From positions 558,001 through 622,000 of the forward strand of contig JAIWND010000010.1 in assembly GCA_025330725.1 (NCBI GenBank): 64,000 nt of DNA, written 5' to 3'. The notes beneath the pieces are model-generated. The model searched no databases, was not told where the DNA came from, and saw nothing but the letters and a program-made list of their open reading frames with translations. Shown here in pieces: positions 11,937 through 21,490 of the stretch; position 1 is the first letter of the stretch, and every line of letters begins with the position of its first letter. The position numbers were made by a program, and so were the translations under genes. The DNA comes from Chlamydoabsidia padenii (Eukaryota > Mucoromycota > Mucoromycetes > Mucorales > Cunninghamellaceae).

Positions 11937-13521
11937 ATGACGGCATTCAACGCGCAACAACAAGAATCCAAGCAAAGGTCTCCTTCACCACCTACATCTC
12001 ACACGGGAAACAACTCGTTGGTATCAGCCATCAACAATGGGTATCACACTGCTTCAAGGGAATTCGAAAAATTCTTTACTTCTTGGGGTTTCTACAAGAG
12101 ATCTATTGACCAGGTAAGAAAAAAAAAAAAACCATCATCAACCAGTTCTTGCTCATTCTTGGGTTTTTGTGTTTACGTAGGAAATGGAGTCTGGATCACA
12201 AAAGGACAAACATACTGGAAAACGGAAAAGACAAGTAGATAACAATGACAATAGCACTCACCTTCAACATGTCTCCAATGATACTTGTGCTATTTATGGT
12301 CGGATCATACCTGATGAACATCGACAGCATACACTCTCTTCCCCACCATACAATAGTCACCATCCAGGAACAACACTAGTACCAGCAAACAATGATACAT
12401 CACCAAAGAAGAAACGGAACAACACGGACATTTACAAATATGTATTTCAGCGACAAGCATCAACAAGGACTGAACCCAACGAAACAACACCATTGGATAC
12501 CGAAAAAGACAATCACCGTCCACAACAAGGCATCACTCCACCTTCAATGTCATCATTATCAACAAGGTCTCGGTCCTATTTGTCTTTTACCAATTGTAAA
12601 GACTTTGATCAGTTGGAACAGGAACGTATAGAAAGGCTGAAAAGAAGTATAGAAACACTGGAATCCAAGGTAAATAAGAAAAAAGCAAGGGGGAAAAAAC
12701 GAACAGGAACATTCATACCTTTCTTTTTACATAGTCTTCTTTCTTACAGTCGCCCAAATCAACAAGGACCGTGCGATTTTCACCTGTAGTGGAACATGCA
12801 TCCATCATCACACCGCCACCATCATCCACGCCTTCTTCATTATCAGCCTATAAACATGCACGACAGTCATTGTCATTGGAACCAACCAGTCCGAGAAGAA
12901 TGCCGACAACAACAACAACTACAGTATCATCATCATCACGGGTGCATGATAACCCCTTCCTTCTCACAAAGGATACACCAAATGAAAACGATCATCATCA
13001 GGAGGATACATCATACCAGACCGATGCACTTCCGCCAACCTCATCTACTCAACCAACCACAATTACAACCGAACACATCTCTTCATCATTTGATCAAAAT
13101 ACCTCCTTGTCGACATCAACCTCGGTAGATTCATCTGACATGCGAAATCATCAAGTCAAAAGGGGTTTGTCATTTGAACCTTCCTCTCCTCTAAAAAAGA
13201 AACCAAAGGTAATAGAAAAAGGGTGAAGAAAAAAGAAAAGTGTATTGACGATATATTGTAGACACAAGGAATAGGTAAAGAACACAAGAAATCTATGGCA
13301 TTGATCATAGACCAAATACCCACTGTGAAATTGCGTCGAACGGATACCATTCGGTAAGGCCTTGGAGTACTAGTAAAAATAAAAATAAAAAAGAATGGGG
13401 CAGATCAGTTTATTAATAACACTTTTGAATAAAATTTAGTGGACCTGATGGACAAACCATACCTAATCGCTTTTGGAACGAAATCTACAACAATGGCAAG
13501 AACAAAAGTCGACCCCTTTAG
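11937..13521 (+). CDS. Hypothetical disordered protein, unrecognised
   Basis: Five exons (11937-12113, 12181-12669, 12750-13208, 13262-13353, 13440-13521) give 432 residues with consistent phases. I do not recognise it. Most is Ser/Thr/Pro/His-rich and probably disordered. Seen: a possible short coiled coil near residues 200-222 (LEQERIERLKRSIETLESK), two similar SP-containing strings (SLSLEPTSPRR and GLSFEPSSPLKKKPK), a TVRFSP string, basic patches that could be nuclear localisation signals, and a more ordered C-terminus TVKLRRTDTIRGPDGQTI followed by an aromatic RFW. The repeated S-L-x-x-EP-x-SP strings suggest kinase-regulated sites. It shares a 269-base divergent spacer with the XRCC4-like gene. 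Confidence 0.7.
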
Positions 13522-13906
13522 GCATAAAACTTAGTCTCTTTGGTTGGGGGGGGGTAACATACTACATGGATTCTTTTTAATTACTACCCATTAGTGTATA
13601 TTTTGTAAATAGCTAGATGACTCTTTCTTTTTGACTTGTCATTTTATCTACGTAGTTTAGTTTTTGTACCATTATGGAAATAACATATCTCTTATTAATA
13701 ATAAACAATATCTTGTATCTTGATCATCTGCTTGCCTACATATGTCTCTATGAAATGATATCAGCGATGGCCCTGTCATGCTCTTATTCAACACACCTTG
13801 TCTCTCTTCTTTCTCTTGATTAAACTTCTCTTTCTTCTATAGATTCTGTTTTTTTTTCTTTTACTTTTCTGTGCCAGTACTTTCTTTTTTACTTTGTACC
13901 ATTTAT
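13522..13906. other. Spacer before tetraspanin
   Basis: AT- and pyrimidine-rich with no open frame. No clear copy of the recurring upstream element is seen here; two copies instead lie inside the tetraspanin's second intron (14157-14184). Confidence 0.55.
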
Positions 13907-15024
13907 ATGCCATTGACGTATTGTTTTGCAAAGTACATAACCTTCACACAATCACACACTTACTCAAAACCTGACACTTTTTTTTTTCTTCCCCAAACAG
14001 ATTCAATGATTTTCTCCTTGTGTTTACAACATGTCTAGTTGCATCTCTTGGATTGGCTTTACTAGCCACGGCCATTGTAGGGTGTACTAATATCATCAAG
14101 GGATCCACTCTCTTCCCAGCATCCATCTTCCCACGTAAAGAAGAAAAAAAAAAAGACCGGGATTTGAAAACGCGGGATTTTAATATTTATGCATAAAAAA
14201 AAAGTATGTGGAGTATTAGGAGGCATTACCTTGATGATTGCAATCCTTGATTTCATTTCCATCAGGTACCCAAGAAAACCTATCATCATTTTCACTTTGG
14301 TAATGGTGGTGATTGTATTGGTGATTCAGATCACTTTGGGCGTTTTGATTCAACAGCAGGAAGAAAACCCGTTTAGGTACATGGCTCAACAATGGCATGA
14401 TCGAGGTGACAATTTTCGAAACCATCTCCAATATGAAGTAGGTTGATTAGGAAAAAAAAAAAAAGTTATCTACTACTTACTTTTTTTTTTGCAACTGACT
14501 GTAGTTTCAGTGCTGTGGTTATGCCAATGTGTTTGATGATACTGTGATTAGTGATATCTGTCCATCACAAAGTTTTCTTTTCAAGGACCCTTGCTTTTAT
14601 GCATTGACTAATTACATTGATAATCATTTTTACAAAGCCCATTCTTTTTTGTTCTCTACCCTCTCAGTGCACTTTATGGCCTTGTTGAATGGATTAACCA
14701 TGTTGTGTTTGCTGAGACGACAACAACTTCGCATTCAAACCCCGAAAAGAGATCCTACTGTTATCCCCCTGGATGACACACCAAATGGTGAACCCGCCTC
14801 CACTTCGTCTTCTCCACCCAGGATATTTCCATTCACACCAGTGTATTATAAAAATGGTATGGCAATGACACCAACAACAATAGTAAAAGAAAAAAAAAAA
14901 AAAGAGAGAGAGGCAAGTCAATTTGACTGGTTCTGTTTTTTATTATTAGACGAAGAAGAATACGGAAGCCGTGCCGAGCGATTTCAACAATCACAATCAT
15001 GACATGACACATATAATAGTCTAA
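13907..15024 (+). CDS. Tetraspanin
   Basis: Five exons (13907-13932, 14001-14134, 14205-14437, 14505-14882, 14950-15024) give 281 residues. Four membrane helices are visible: after MPLTYCFAKFNDFLL, in CGVLGGITLMIAILDF, in IIIFTLVMVVIVLVI, and in the FLFSTLSVHFMALLNGL region. The large outer loop carries the QCCGY motif that defines tetraspanins and further cysteines (DICPS, DPCF). Fungal tetraspanins such as Pls1 organise membrane domains in polarised growth. The start uses a tiny exon whose splice restores a natural N-terminus. If the last intron (14883-14949) is retained, the frame stays open and ends at 15002 with a different tail. Confidence 0.82.
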
Positions 15025-15100
15025 TCAAAGTAATAAATCATATTTATATCTACAGAGTTAAAAGAAAGGGAATATATCTATAGAGTGGATGTGGGGAAAT

Positions 15101-15811
15101 CTATGTCAAAGTGGGAATTGTTACCGAGGGATGTATGATGTTATCTTGTTGGAGGGAGGTTTGATTCAAGTAAGAGAGATAAGAATTCCAGCCAATAGCA
15201 AACGTACCATTTACCAGAGGTCGATACATGAATGGCACCATACTAAAAACAAGCAAATTCGCAAATGGCCAAAATCGATAGGCATTTGTTAACCCCTTCC
15301 AATAACTCTATTATAAAGATCGCTTAGTGCAATCCCCTTTTTTCTTCTTCTTTTTATACTTTACCGTTTCAAACTTTTCTTGGATTTCAGCGAGTGAGCG
15401 CCGTTCCAACACGGAGATGCCACCCATAAAACAACCTAATATGACAGGTGTAAACAGAATTTGATCCATCGCCGTTCGTGCCAGGGCAGCAGCAAACCAA
15501 TGTTTGAGAGTAATGAAGCGAGTGACAAACCCAAACCAGGTGCCTACCACCGGTCCACCTATACACACACCATACGTTAACATGCGTGCTGAACGCCAGG
15601 GGTCATGTTCCTTTCCGCGCTTTTCAATGACTTGTTGGGTAATGCCATCGCCTATCAATTGCATGATCCCTGTTTTTTTTTAATGAAAAAAGGGGGTGAA
15701 TGAATGAATAAACGAATGAAGATGGGAGTGGTTACCTGATTGGACAGCAAATGTACGTACGGGTCGTTCAATCAGATGACTTCTGTATTTTTGCATCATT
15801 AGACTAGTCAT
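15101..15811 (-). CDS. Mpv17/PMP22-family membrane protein (Sym1-like)
   Basis: Three exons (15736-15811, 15365-15669, 15101-15307) give 195 residues. Seen: the family's GDGITQQVIE near the N-terminus and a conserved C-terminal block YWKGLTNAYRFWPFANLL then GWNSYLSYLNQ, with about four membrane helices. Family role: inner mitochondrial or peroxisomal membrane proteins implicated in stress tolerance and possibly a channel activity; yeast Sym1 is needed for growth on ethanol at high temperature. The third exon is required: without it the protein stops in a lysine-rich artefact. A GGCGGGAGTTGAAAT copy of the recurring element lies at 15882-15896. Confidence 0.88.
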
Positions 15812-16446
15812 GATTACTGAATTAATTAAGAGAGAGAGAGATAAGAAAAAAAAAAAAAGAGAACTTTTTCTTGTTCCTGTTGGCGGGAGTTGAAATAGTG
15901 TCATCCCCAATGGAGTTCGGGAAAACCCTTCCCCGTTCGTTCATACTAGACGAAGACGACCAAAAAACCTTTTATTGGTAATGCCTTGATCTGAACGAGG
16001 CATGGTCCCAATGCTTACTTTTATGGAAAATTCACCTCCGACTGAAAGGTCCGTGTGACATTTCTATGATGATATTGTTCAAAAGGACGGATGATTACCA
16101 TTGTAATGATGATAATCAACGTGACAGAGTTGAGCGCGGGAAAATAGACTGACCAATCATAGTGAAGAAGGCTTGTTCACACCATTATGCAATCTACAAA
16201 AGCATAGAATGAACTTGAACTCTTTTTTGTATATATCAGGGCTATAATCCCAAAGTATTGAATTAAATAGGTACTCTACTCTAGGCTAATGCCTTCCGTT
16301 GCCCTTTTTTCCCCTGGCTCAATTTTTAACGATTTTAAATTCCGCTTTAATTTACTTCATTGGGTTTAGCGCACATGTCTTTCTCTCGTCCTTCTTCTTT
16401 TTTAAAAAAAGAAATTGCGAATGGTGGTTTACTTTTATTACACAAT
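15812..16446. promoter_or_regulatory. Divergent spacer with two upstream elements
   Basis: It contains GGCGGGAGTTGAAAT (15882-15896) for the Mpv17-like gene and TTTTAAATTCCGC (16333-16345) for the Zn2Cys6 gene. No gene is supported in between. Confidence 0.5.
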
Positions 16447-18540
16447 ATGACTGACGATGATTCTAAACAGAAACGCAACAAACCTTGTAAGTATATTACT
16501 GAATTTAGTGTGATCTACACAACACAATTAACGATGCCCTCTTCCTATCTAGGTGAAAGTTGTCGATCTCACAGAAGGAAATGCATATTATCACATCAAA
16601 ACTTGTGCGAACGGTGTAAGCGAATGTCAACACCCTGCTTCTTCAAATTCTCAACAAAACCTATTATACCAAAGAAACCAATATCTGCCTCTAAAAAGAC
16701 TCGACTATATCAAAAGGTGTGGCTACTGGAACAAGAATTATTGATATTGGATGCAGAATTACAAAATATGGCCACCACCACTACTCAACAGCAGCAGCAG
16801 CCACTTGGTCCTCTGTCTTCGTGGAAAGTGTGTATTCAAAAGTCACAGCACAATCAACTTGTAATGGAAACAAACATCACCAATGTTGCTGAACTGTATA
16901 CTCTCCTACAACAAGTATCCTTTCAACTTCAACATATACCTTCCATACCTCGTTATTCAACCCAACCTGTTTTACCTGTCACTATCAAAACCACTCCTTT
17001 TGAAAAGGACTTTCGGGAACTGTTTTCGAGTATGGCCTCTTGCACCACCTCCACCACGCCACCACTGACACCACCGTCTTTTCAAGTCAATGCATTATCA
17101 ATTTGTCCATCATCAACGACTACCCTCCAACAAGCACTCGTACAAATCAAACAACAATTGATCGACATATACTTTTCATGCTCACATTTACACAATCCTA
17201 TTTTGATCAAATCGTATTATCAAGGTTACATGCATCAACATCTGAACGATATGATCACATGGGCTGTTGCTGCATATACGGCTTATTCACCTTGCCTTCA
17301 TGTCACTGATTTATTCTCTAAACAACAACAACCTTGGACAAGACAACAAGTAGCCGAACTCTGTCGATTGGAAGCAAAAGGATTGTTGGACGAAGCAATC
17401 TTTGATGATGGTGATGGCTCCTCGGTATCTTGGATTTTTACGGCTCACCTGCTGACTCATTGTGCATTTTTCACCCTACGGAATCGTCAAGCCTATGTCT
17501 ATGCCGATCTCGCCTGGCAGATGGCTCTACAACTTAAACAAACTCATGTCCCGGTACTCAACTCTTCACCAATGGGTGATAACAACGAACGGCTATTCGC
17601 GGAAACCTGGCGACGATTGTATTTCGCCACTCGATTCATCGCCATCACCTTCAATCTCGTACAAGACAATCGCATCAATGTACCGGAACTCGTCTCTCAT
17701 GTGATTGGCATTGGATTCCCTGCACCTTTGCCATGCGAACAACAGGATGCGACTTTAAAAAATGCCGTCGAGGCATACCATGATTTATCTCGGTTACACC
17801 ACGTGGCCCACCTAGGACCAAGCGAACGGGTATCGACGCTCAGCTACCGACTGTACACGGGCAAACTGGCGGCGGTGGATTCGGACGATGTGATGGCAAT
17901 GGAGATTCGATTCTTGGATTACTGGTATACGTTACCTGCCGACCATCGGATCAGTACGGCTCCTTTGGATTATGTGCAAATGGATCGTGTACACCAGTGT
18001 CCGTCTTTGCGGTCTCTGCGGGTGAATGCGGCTTATTATATCATGCTCATGTCGACCATGTTACGGATCATGCCAAACCCTGACGACTCGGACTTGGCGG
18101 GGGCAACTGTCGATCGGATGGATGGTGAACATGCACTGATGGTGGTGTCTATATGCTGTGACGCTACTATCAAGATTTATCAAGTGATGCATCTCAAGGT
18201 CCCATGTACAATTGAATTGCATTGGTTGACGGTCGTGCTGGACACGGTGCTGTTATTGGTCAATGCCAAGGATCCTCAAGTCAGGCAGCGGGCGAAACAA
18301 GGGGCGCGGATGGCAAAGGATATTTTTAAACGACAGGTAGGCGGTGGGCAACAACAACCTTATTCTTCTCAAACACCTGATATATCACCGACTTGTACCC
18401 ACAGCACTTTATCTACCACCACTACACCATTCACATTCTCTTCGGCATCAAATTCATCCGTTTACTCTCATACCATCTTTTATGATCTCTTGGCTCAACA
18501 CATGGATGCACACTTGTCCACCAAAGACTCTTGCTTTTAA
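16447..18540 (+). CDS. Zn2Cys6 transcription factor
   Basis: Two exons (16447-16486, 16553-18540) give 675 residues. The splice joins the first cysteine to the rest and yields CESCRSHRRKC followed by CERCKRMSTPC, a CX2CX6CX7CX2CX6C binuclear zinc cluster at residues 14-42. Short basic linker and a possible coiled stretch follow, then a large helical middle region of the fungal regulator type (residues ~190-600) and a Ser/Thr-rich tail. The 66-nt intron is in frame, so retention would destroy the cluster without a stop. The start at 16447 fits the spacing from the upstream element; an in-frame ATG at 16375 is the alternative. Target genes are unknown. Confidence 0.85.
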   Translation: MTDDDSKQKRNKPCKYITEFSVIYTTQLTMPSSYLGESCRSHRRKCILSHQNLCERCKRMSTPCFFKFSTKPIIPKKPISASKKTRLYQKVWLLEQELLILDAELQNMATTTTQQQQQPLGPLSSWKVCIQKSQHNQLVMETNITNVAELYTLLQQVSFQLQHIPSIPRYSTQPVLPVTIKTTPFEKDFRELFSSMASCTTSTTPPLTPPSFQVNALSICPSSTTTLQQALVQIKQQLIDIYFSCSHLHNPILIKSYYQGYMHQHLNDMITWAVAAYTAYSPCLHVTDLFSKQQQPWTRQQVAELCRLEAKGLLDEAIFDDGDGSSVSWIFTAHLLTHCAFFTLRNRQAYVYADLAWQMALQLKQTHVPVLNSSPMGDNNERLFAETWRRLYFATRFIAITFNLVQDNRINVPELVSHVIGIGFPAPLPCEQQDATLKNAVEAYHDLSRLHHVAHLGPSERVSTLSYRLYTGKLAAVDSDDVMAMEIRFLDYWYTLPADHRISTAPLDYVQMDRVHQCPSLRSLRVNAAYYIMLMSTMLRIMPNPDDSDLAGATVDRMDGEHALMVVSICCDATIKIYQVMHLKVPCTIELHWLTVVLDTVLLLVNAKDPQVRQRAKQGARMAKDIFKRQVGGGQQQPYSSQTPDISPTCTHSTLSTTTTPFTFSSASNSSVYSHTIFYDLLAQHMDAHLSTKDSCF

Positions 18541-19427
18541 CTGTATATATATATAAAACTTCTTTGTATCTTCTTCTCTTTTTTGCTTAGTTATAGTGTA
18601 TTGTTGGGGGGGGGTAACAATCCTCCTTTATTATTATTATATCATCTTAATAAATTTATCTGTTTTTGTCATTAAAAATGATGATGCCTTGATTGGATTT
18701 GTTAATTCATGCACATTGTTTTCGATCATGCATTCGGTTTGAATCGATGCGTGATTTTTTTTGACAGAAAATCAAAAAAGCAAGTGTATGTGTGGAGAAC
18801 GTAGGGAGAATGTGTGTAAGGGGTATTGATCTAATTACTGCTTCATGAGATCGCATGTTATTGTCATCTCCAGTAATTTCAAAATCGAGAATGAAGGGTT
18901 TTCCCCCTGAACTCATTTTACCCCCTTTTTGAAATCCCGCTCCTGTCAATCTCTCCTTCAAAAGGCAAGTTATTTTCATATTGTAAGTTTATTATTATGT
19001 ATAGGAATGTATCAAAAAGAAGGGAAGAAAAACAAAAAAAGGAGATCATAATGTATGGGGTAGGATGTAAGATATTATTTTCAAGTAATAAAAAGTATAT
19101 GTAAATGTGTAGGACATGCAAGTAATAGAAATAAAACATAATGAAGTGTAAATGGGTAATAAAAAAATCGTAGTAATAAAGATGAACTATATAGAGAGTG
19201 TACTTTTTTTGGGAGGGGGTAAAGATGATTCTTAGGGAATACGTGTAAAGGAAAAATGTATAATGTAATAATTAAAAAAAAAAAAAAAAGCATGCAAGTA
19301 TAAAGTGGTATTATGGTGGATGATGGAATCAATAAAGGAGCATGAATGAAGAAAGGAGATGAACTCCTTCCAAAAGAAAAAAAAAAAAAAAAAAAAAGGA
19401 GAAAGAGGGGTAAAGGGAAATACCTTT
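18541..19427. other. Convergent spacer with orphan element
   Basis: 3' flanks of the Zn2Cys6 gene and the kinase. TTTTTGAAATCCCGC at 18926-18942 matches the recurring upstream element yet no known start is near. A small minus-strand frame just downstream of it (ATG near 18917, stop near 18707) has no recognisable domain. Confidence 0.5.
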
Positions 19428-20590
19428 TTAACAATCCCGTAACCAAGGATGCATCAGGATCTGATGAATGGTAGGTCGATGATCAGGATTGCGTTCCAAA
19501 AGACAAGAAATCAAATGCATGCATTTTGAAGAGACCTTGATTTTAGGTGTGACCAATTGACCAGCAACAGCCGCACGTGGATCCGCAAATGGAACTTCAC
19601 CAAACAGAATCGTATATAATAATACACCCAATGACCAAATCTCGGCAGGTTCCGCTCGGTAGAGTTTCCCCATTAGGATTTCAGGAGATGCAAACGAGAT
19701 GGTACCATAAAACTTTTCAAACAGATATGTCTTGTTGGGTTGGCCGTAATGACGAGGGAGGATCACCGAGGAACCAAAGTCAATCAATTTTACCTACAAG
19801 GTTGGCTGCATGAATTTCATGTTTTTCAAATCCCGACACTCCGATTTTTTTTTCTTACCTTGAATTGATCATCAATGACAATGTTTTCATCTTTAATGTC
19901 ACGATGGCAAATACCAAGTGTGTCCAAATGAGCTACACATTCCACGATTTGTTTAAAGATCATTTTTGCCAAGGGTTCTTCAAAGTTATGATGTCGTTCG
20001 ATACATTCAAATAGATCACATGAAGTCCGACGACGGCCAAACGCAGGTGGTGGAGGCACATATTCTTCATCCAAGGAGGAATTCCATGAATCTTCCGATA
20101 ATGTTTGAGACAAGGCAGGTGAGTGAGGTGGCGAGCAAGTCGAAGGACCCCATTGCGTGCCATGAAGTTCCATCACGAGATAACAGAACCGATCATCCTC
20201 ATAGTTATCCAAGAATCCAATAATGTTGGGATGGTTCACATGCTTTAATACATAGATTTCCATGGGAAGTACACCTTGTTCTGTTCGCACCCAGGCATGA
20301 TAGGGGACTTTTTCACGGAAAATGAATTTGACAGCGACTTCTTTCCCGCTCTGACGGTGTCGAGCCGACAAGACAAACCCGAATCCACCACTTCCCAATT
20401 CTTCCCCGAGGCTGTATTTGGCGAGAAAATCGGGATGAAGCGTGTGGGACATTAAATGTTTGGCGGAGGTGGTGGTTGTCGGAGTGGCGGGGGGAGATAG
20501 CATGGGTGGGTGTTGACTGATTTGGAGTGGTGCAAGGGTAGGTTTTGGCACCGTGGTAGGACCATACAATGGAATAGGAGAAGCGAACAT
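19428..20590 (-). CDS. Serine/threonine kinase, PAS-kinase type
   Basis: Two exons (19859-20590, 19428-19793) give 365 residues. Seen: Gly loop GEELGSGGFGFV, Lys in VAVKFIF, catalytic HRDIKDEN, DFGSS, and APE-like FASPEIL. The combination of ELHG ... DLFECIERH, HRDIKDENIVID and IWSLGVLLYTILFGEVPF is characteristic of PAS kinase (PASK/Psk1/Psk2), which coordinates sugar storage and translation. Two oddities: no PAS sensor region precedes the kinase domain (the first ~65 residues are Pro/Thr-rich), and about 45 Ser/Pro-rich residues are inserted in the hinge between ELHG and DLF. The intron carries a copy of the recurring element at 19823-19837. Confidence 0.85.
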
Positions 20591-21490
20591 GCTGAAATTA
20601 GTATTAGTATTAAAGAAAGGAATGAACAAACTGATAATAGAACAAGAAGAAGAAGAAGAAAAAACAAGAAGGATGGATCAAAAAAAGGTCGATATTTAAA
20701 TAACCCCGTAATGAAAAAGGAGGAGGACGGTCGGGAGTTCAAAAAAGGATATAAAAAGAAATAACGTAAAGAAACAACAGCAAGGGAAACGATCGTCAGG
20801 GAGGGAAATCGTGGATGTTCGAATGAAATTAAATCAATACAAAAAAAAAATTGATTGCAATCAAGTTTCAATGCGTATGTCCCACGATTTTTATAACATA
20901 CAATGGGAATGGAATGTCTCCTTGATTTGGAATGGGGAGAGGGCTCTCAATTATCACTCCCTCGATAAGGTCACTCCCTTTACACACGCACACACTTTTC
21001 TCCTCTTTTTTCATTATTAACATCGATCTTTTCCACAAGATAGGGAAAAAAACCTCAGTTGATGTTGTCAAAGCATGGACCCTGATCTATTTTTAGTTTC
21101 CGCTCAGACCAATCATAGACGCAATATTCAACCCCCGCCGCATGAATCGGCCCCTGATCAAGTTTTGTTCCAAAAGTGTGGTTGACCCTGTCGATGATGG
21201 CATGAATGTTCCAGCGTGTTTTCTTTTTTGGACATAGCGAGGGTTCTACCCTAAGAAGGAGAAAAAAAACACATTTACAACAAGAGTAATAGAGGTGGAT
21301 ATCCAATGGACACAATTCTTTATTAATAAGAGGACACAATGCGAAATGAGATATATATATAAAGAATAAGGATAATAAAGACCAAAGTAGAAATAAAAAA
21401 AAGTTAATATGACTAAAGAGAGAGAGGAGGGGGAAGTAAAAGTAACAGGGGAATGACTAGATTGAGTTAAAACAAGGGAGGGGGAGATAT
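20591..21490. other. Spacer between PP2C and kinase genes
   Basis: It holds the kinase promoter, with TCGGGAGTTCAAAAAA at 20730-20746, and the PP2C 3' flank. A minus-strand frame at 21055-21339 (94 codons) shows no recognisable domain and is treated as unsupported. Confidence 0.5.

Noticed and set aside
16360..16446. Longer N-terminus of the Zn2Cys6 factor
   Set aside because: The ATG at 16375 would lie too near the upstream element and adds residues unlike a protein start; kept as alternative.
21055..21339. 94-codon minus-strand frame in the kinase-PP2C spacer
   Set aside because: No recognisable domain, runs through a T-rich stretch and would overlap the expected PP2C 3' flank.
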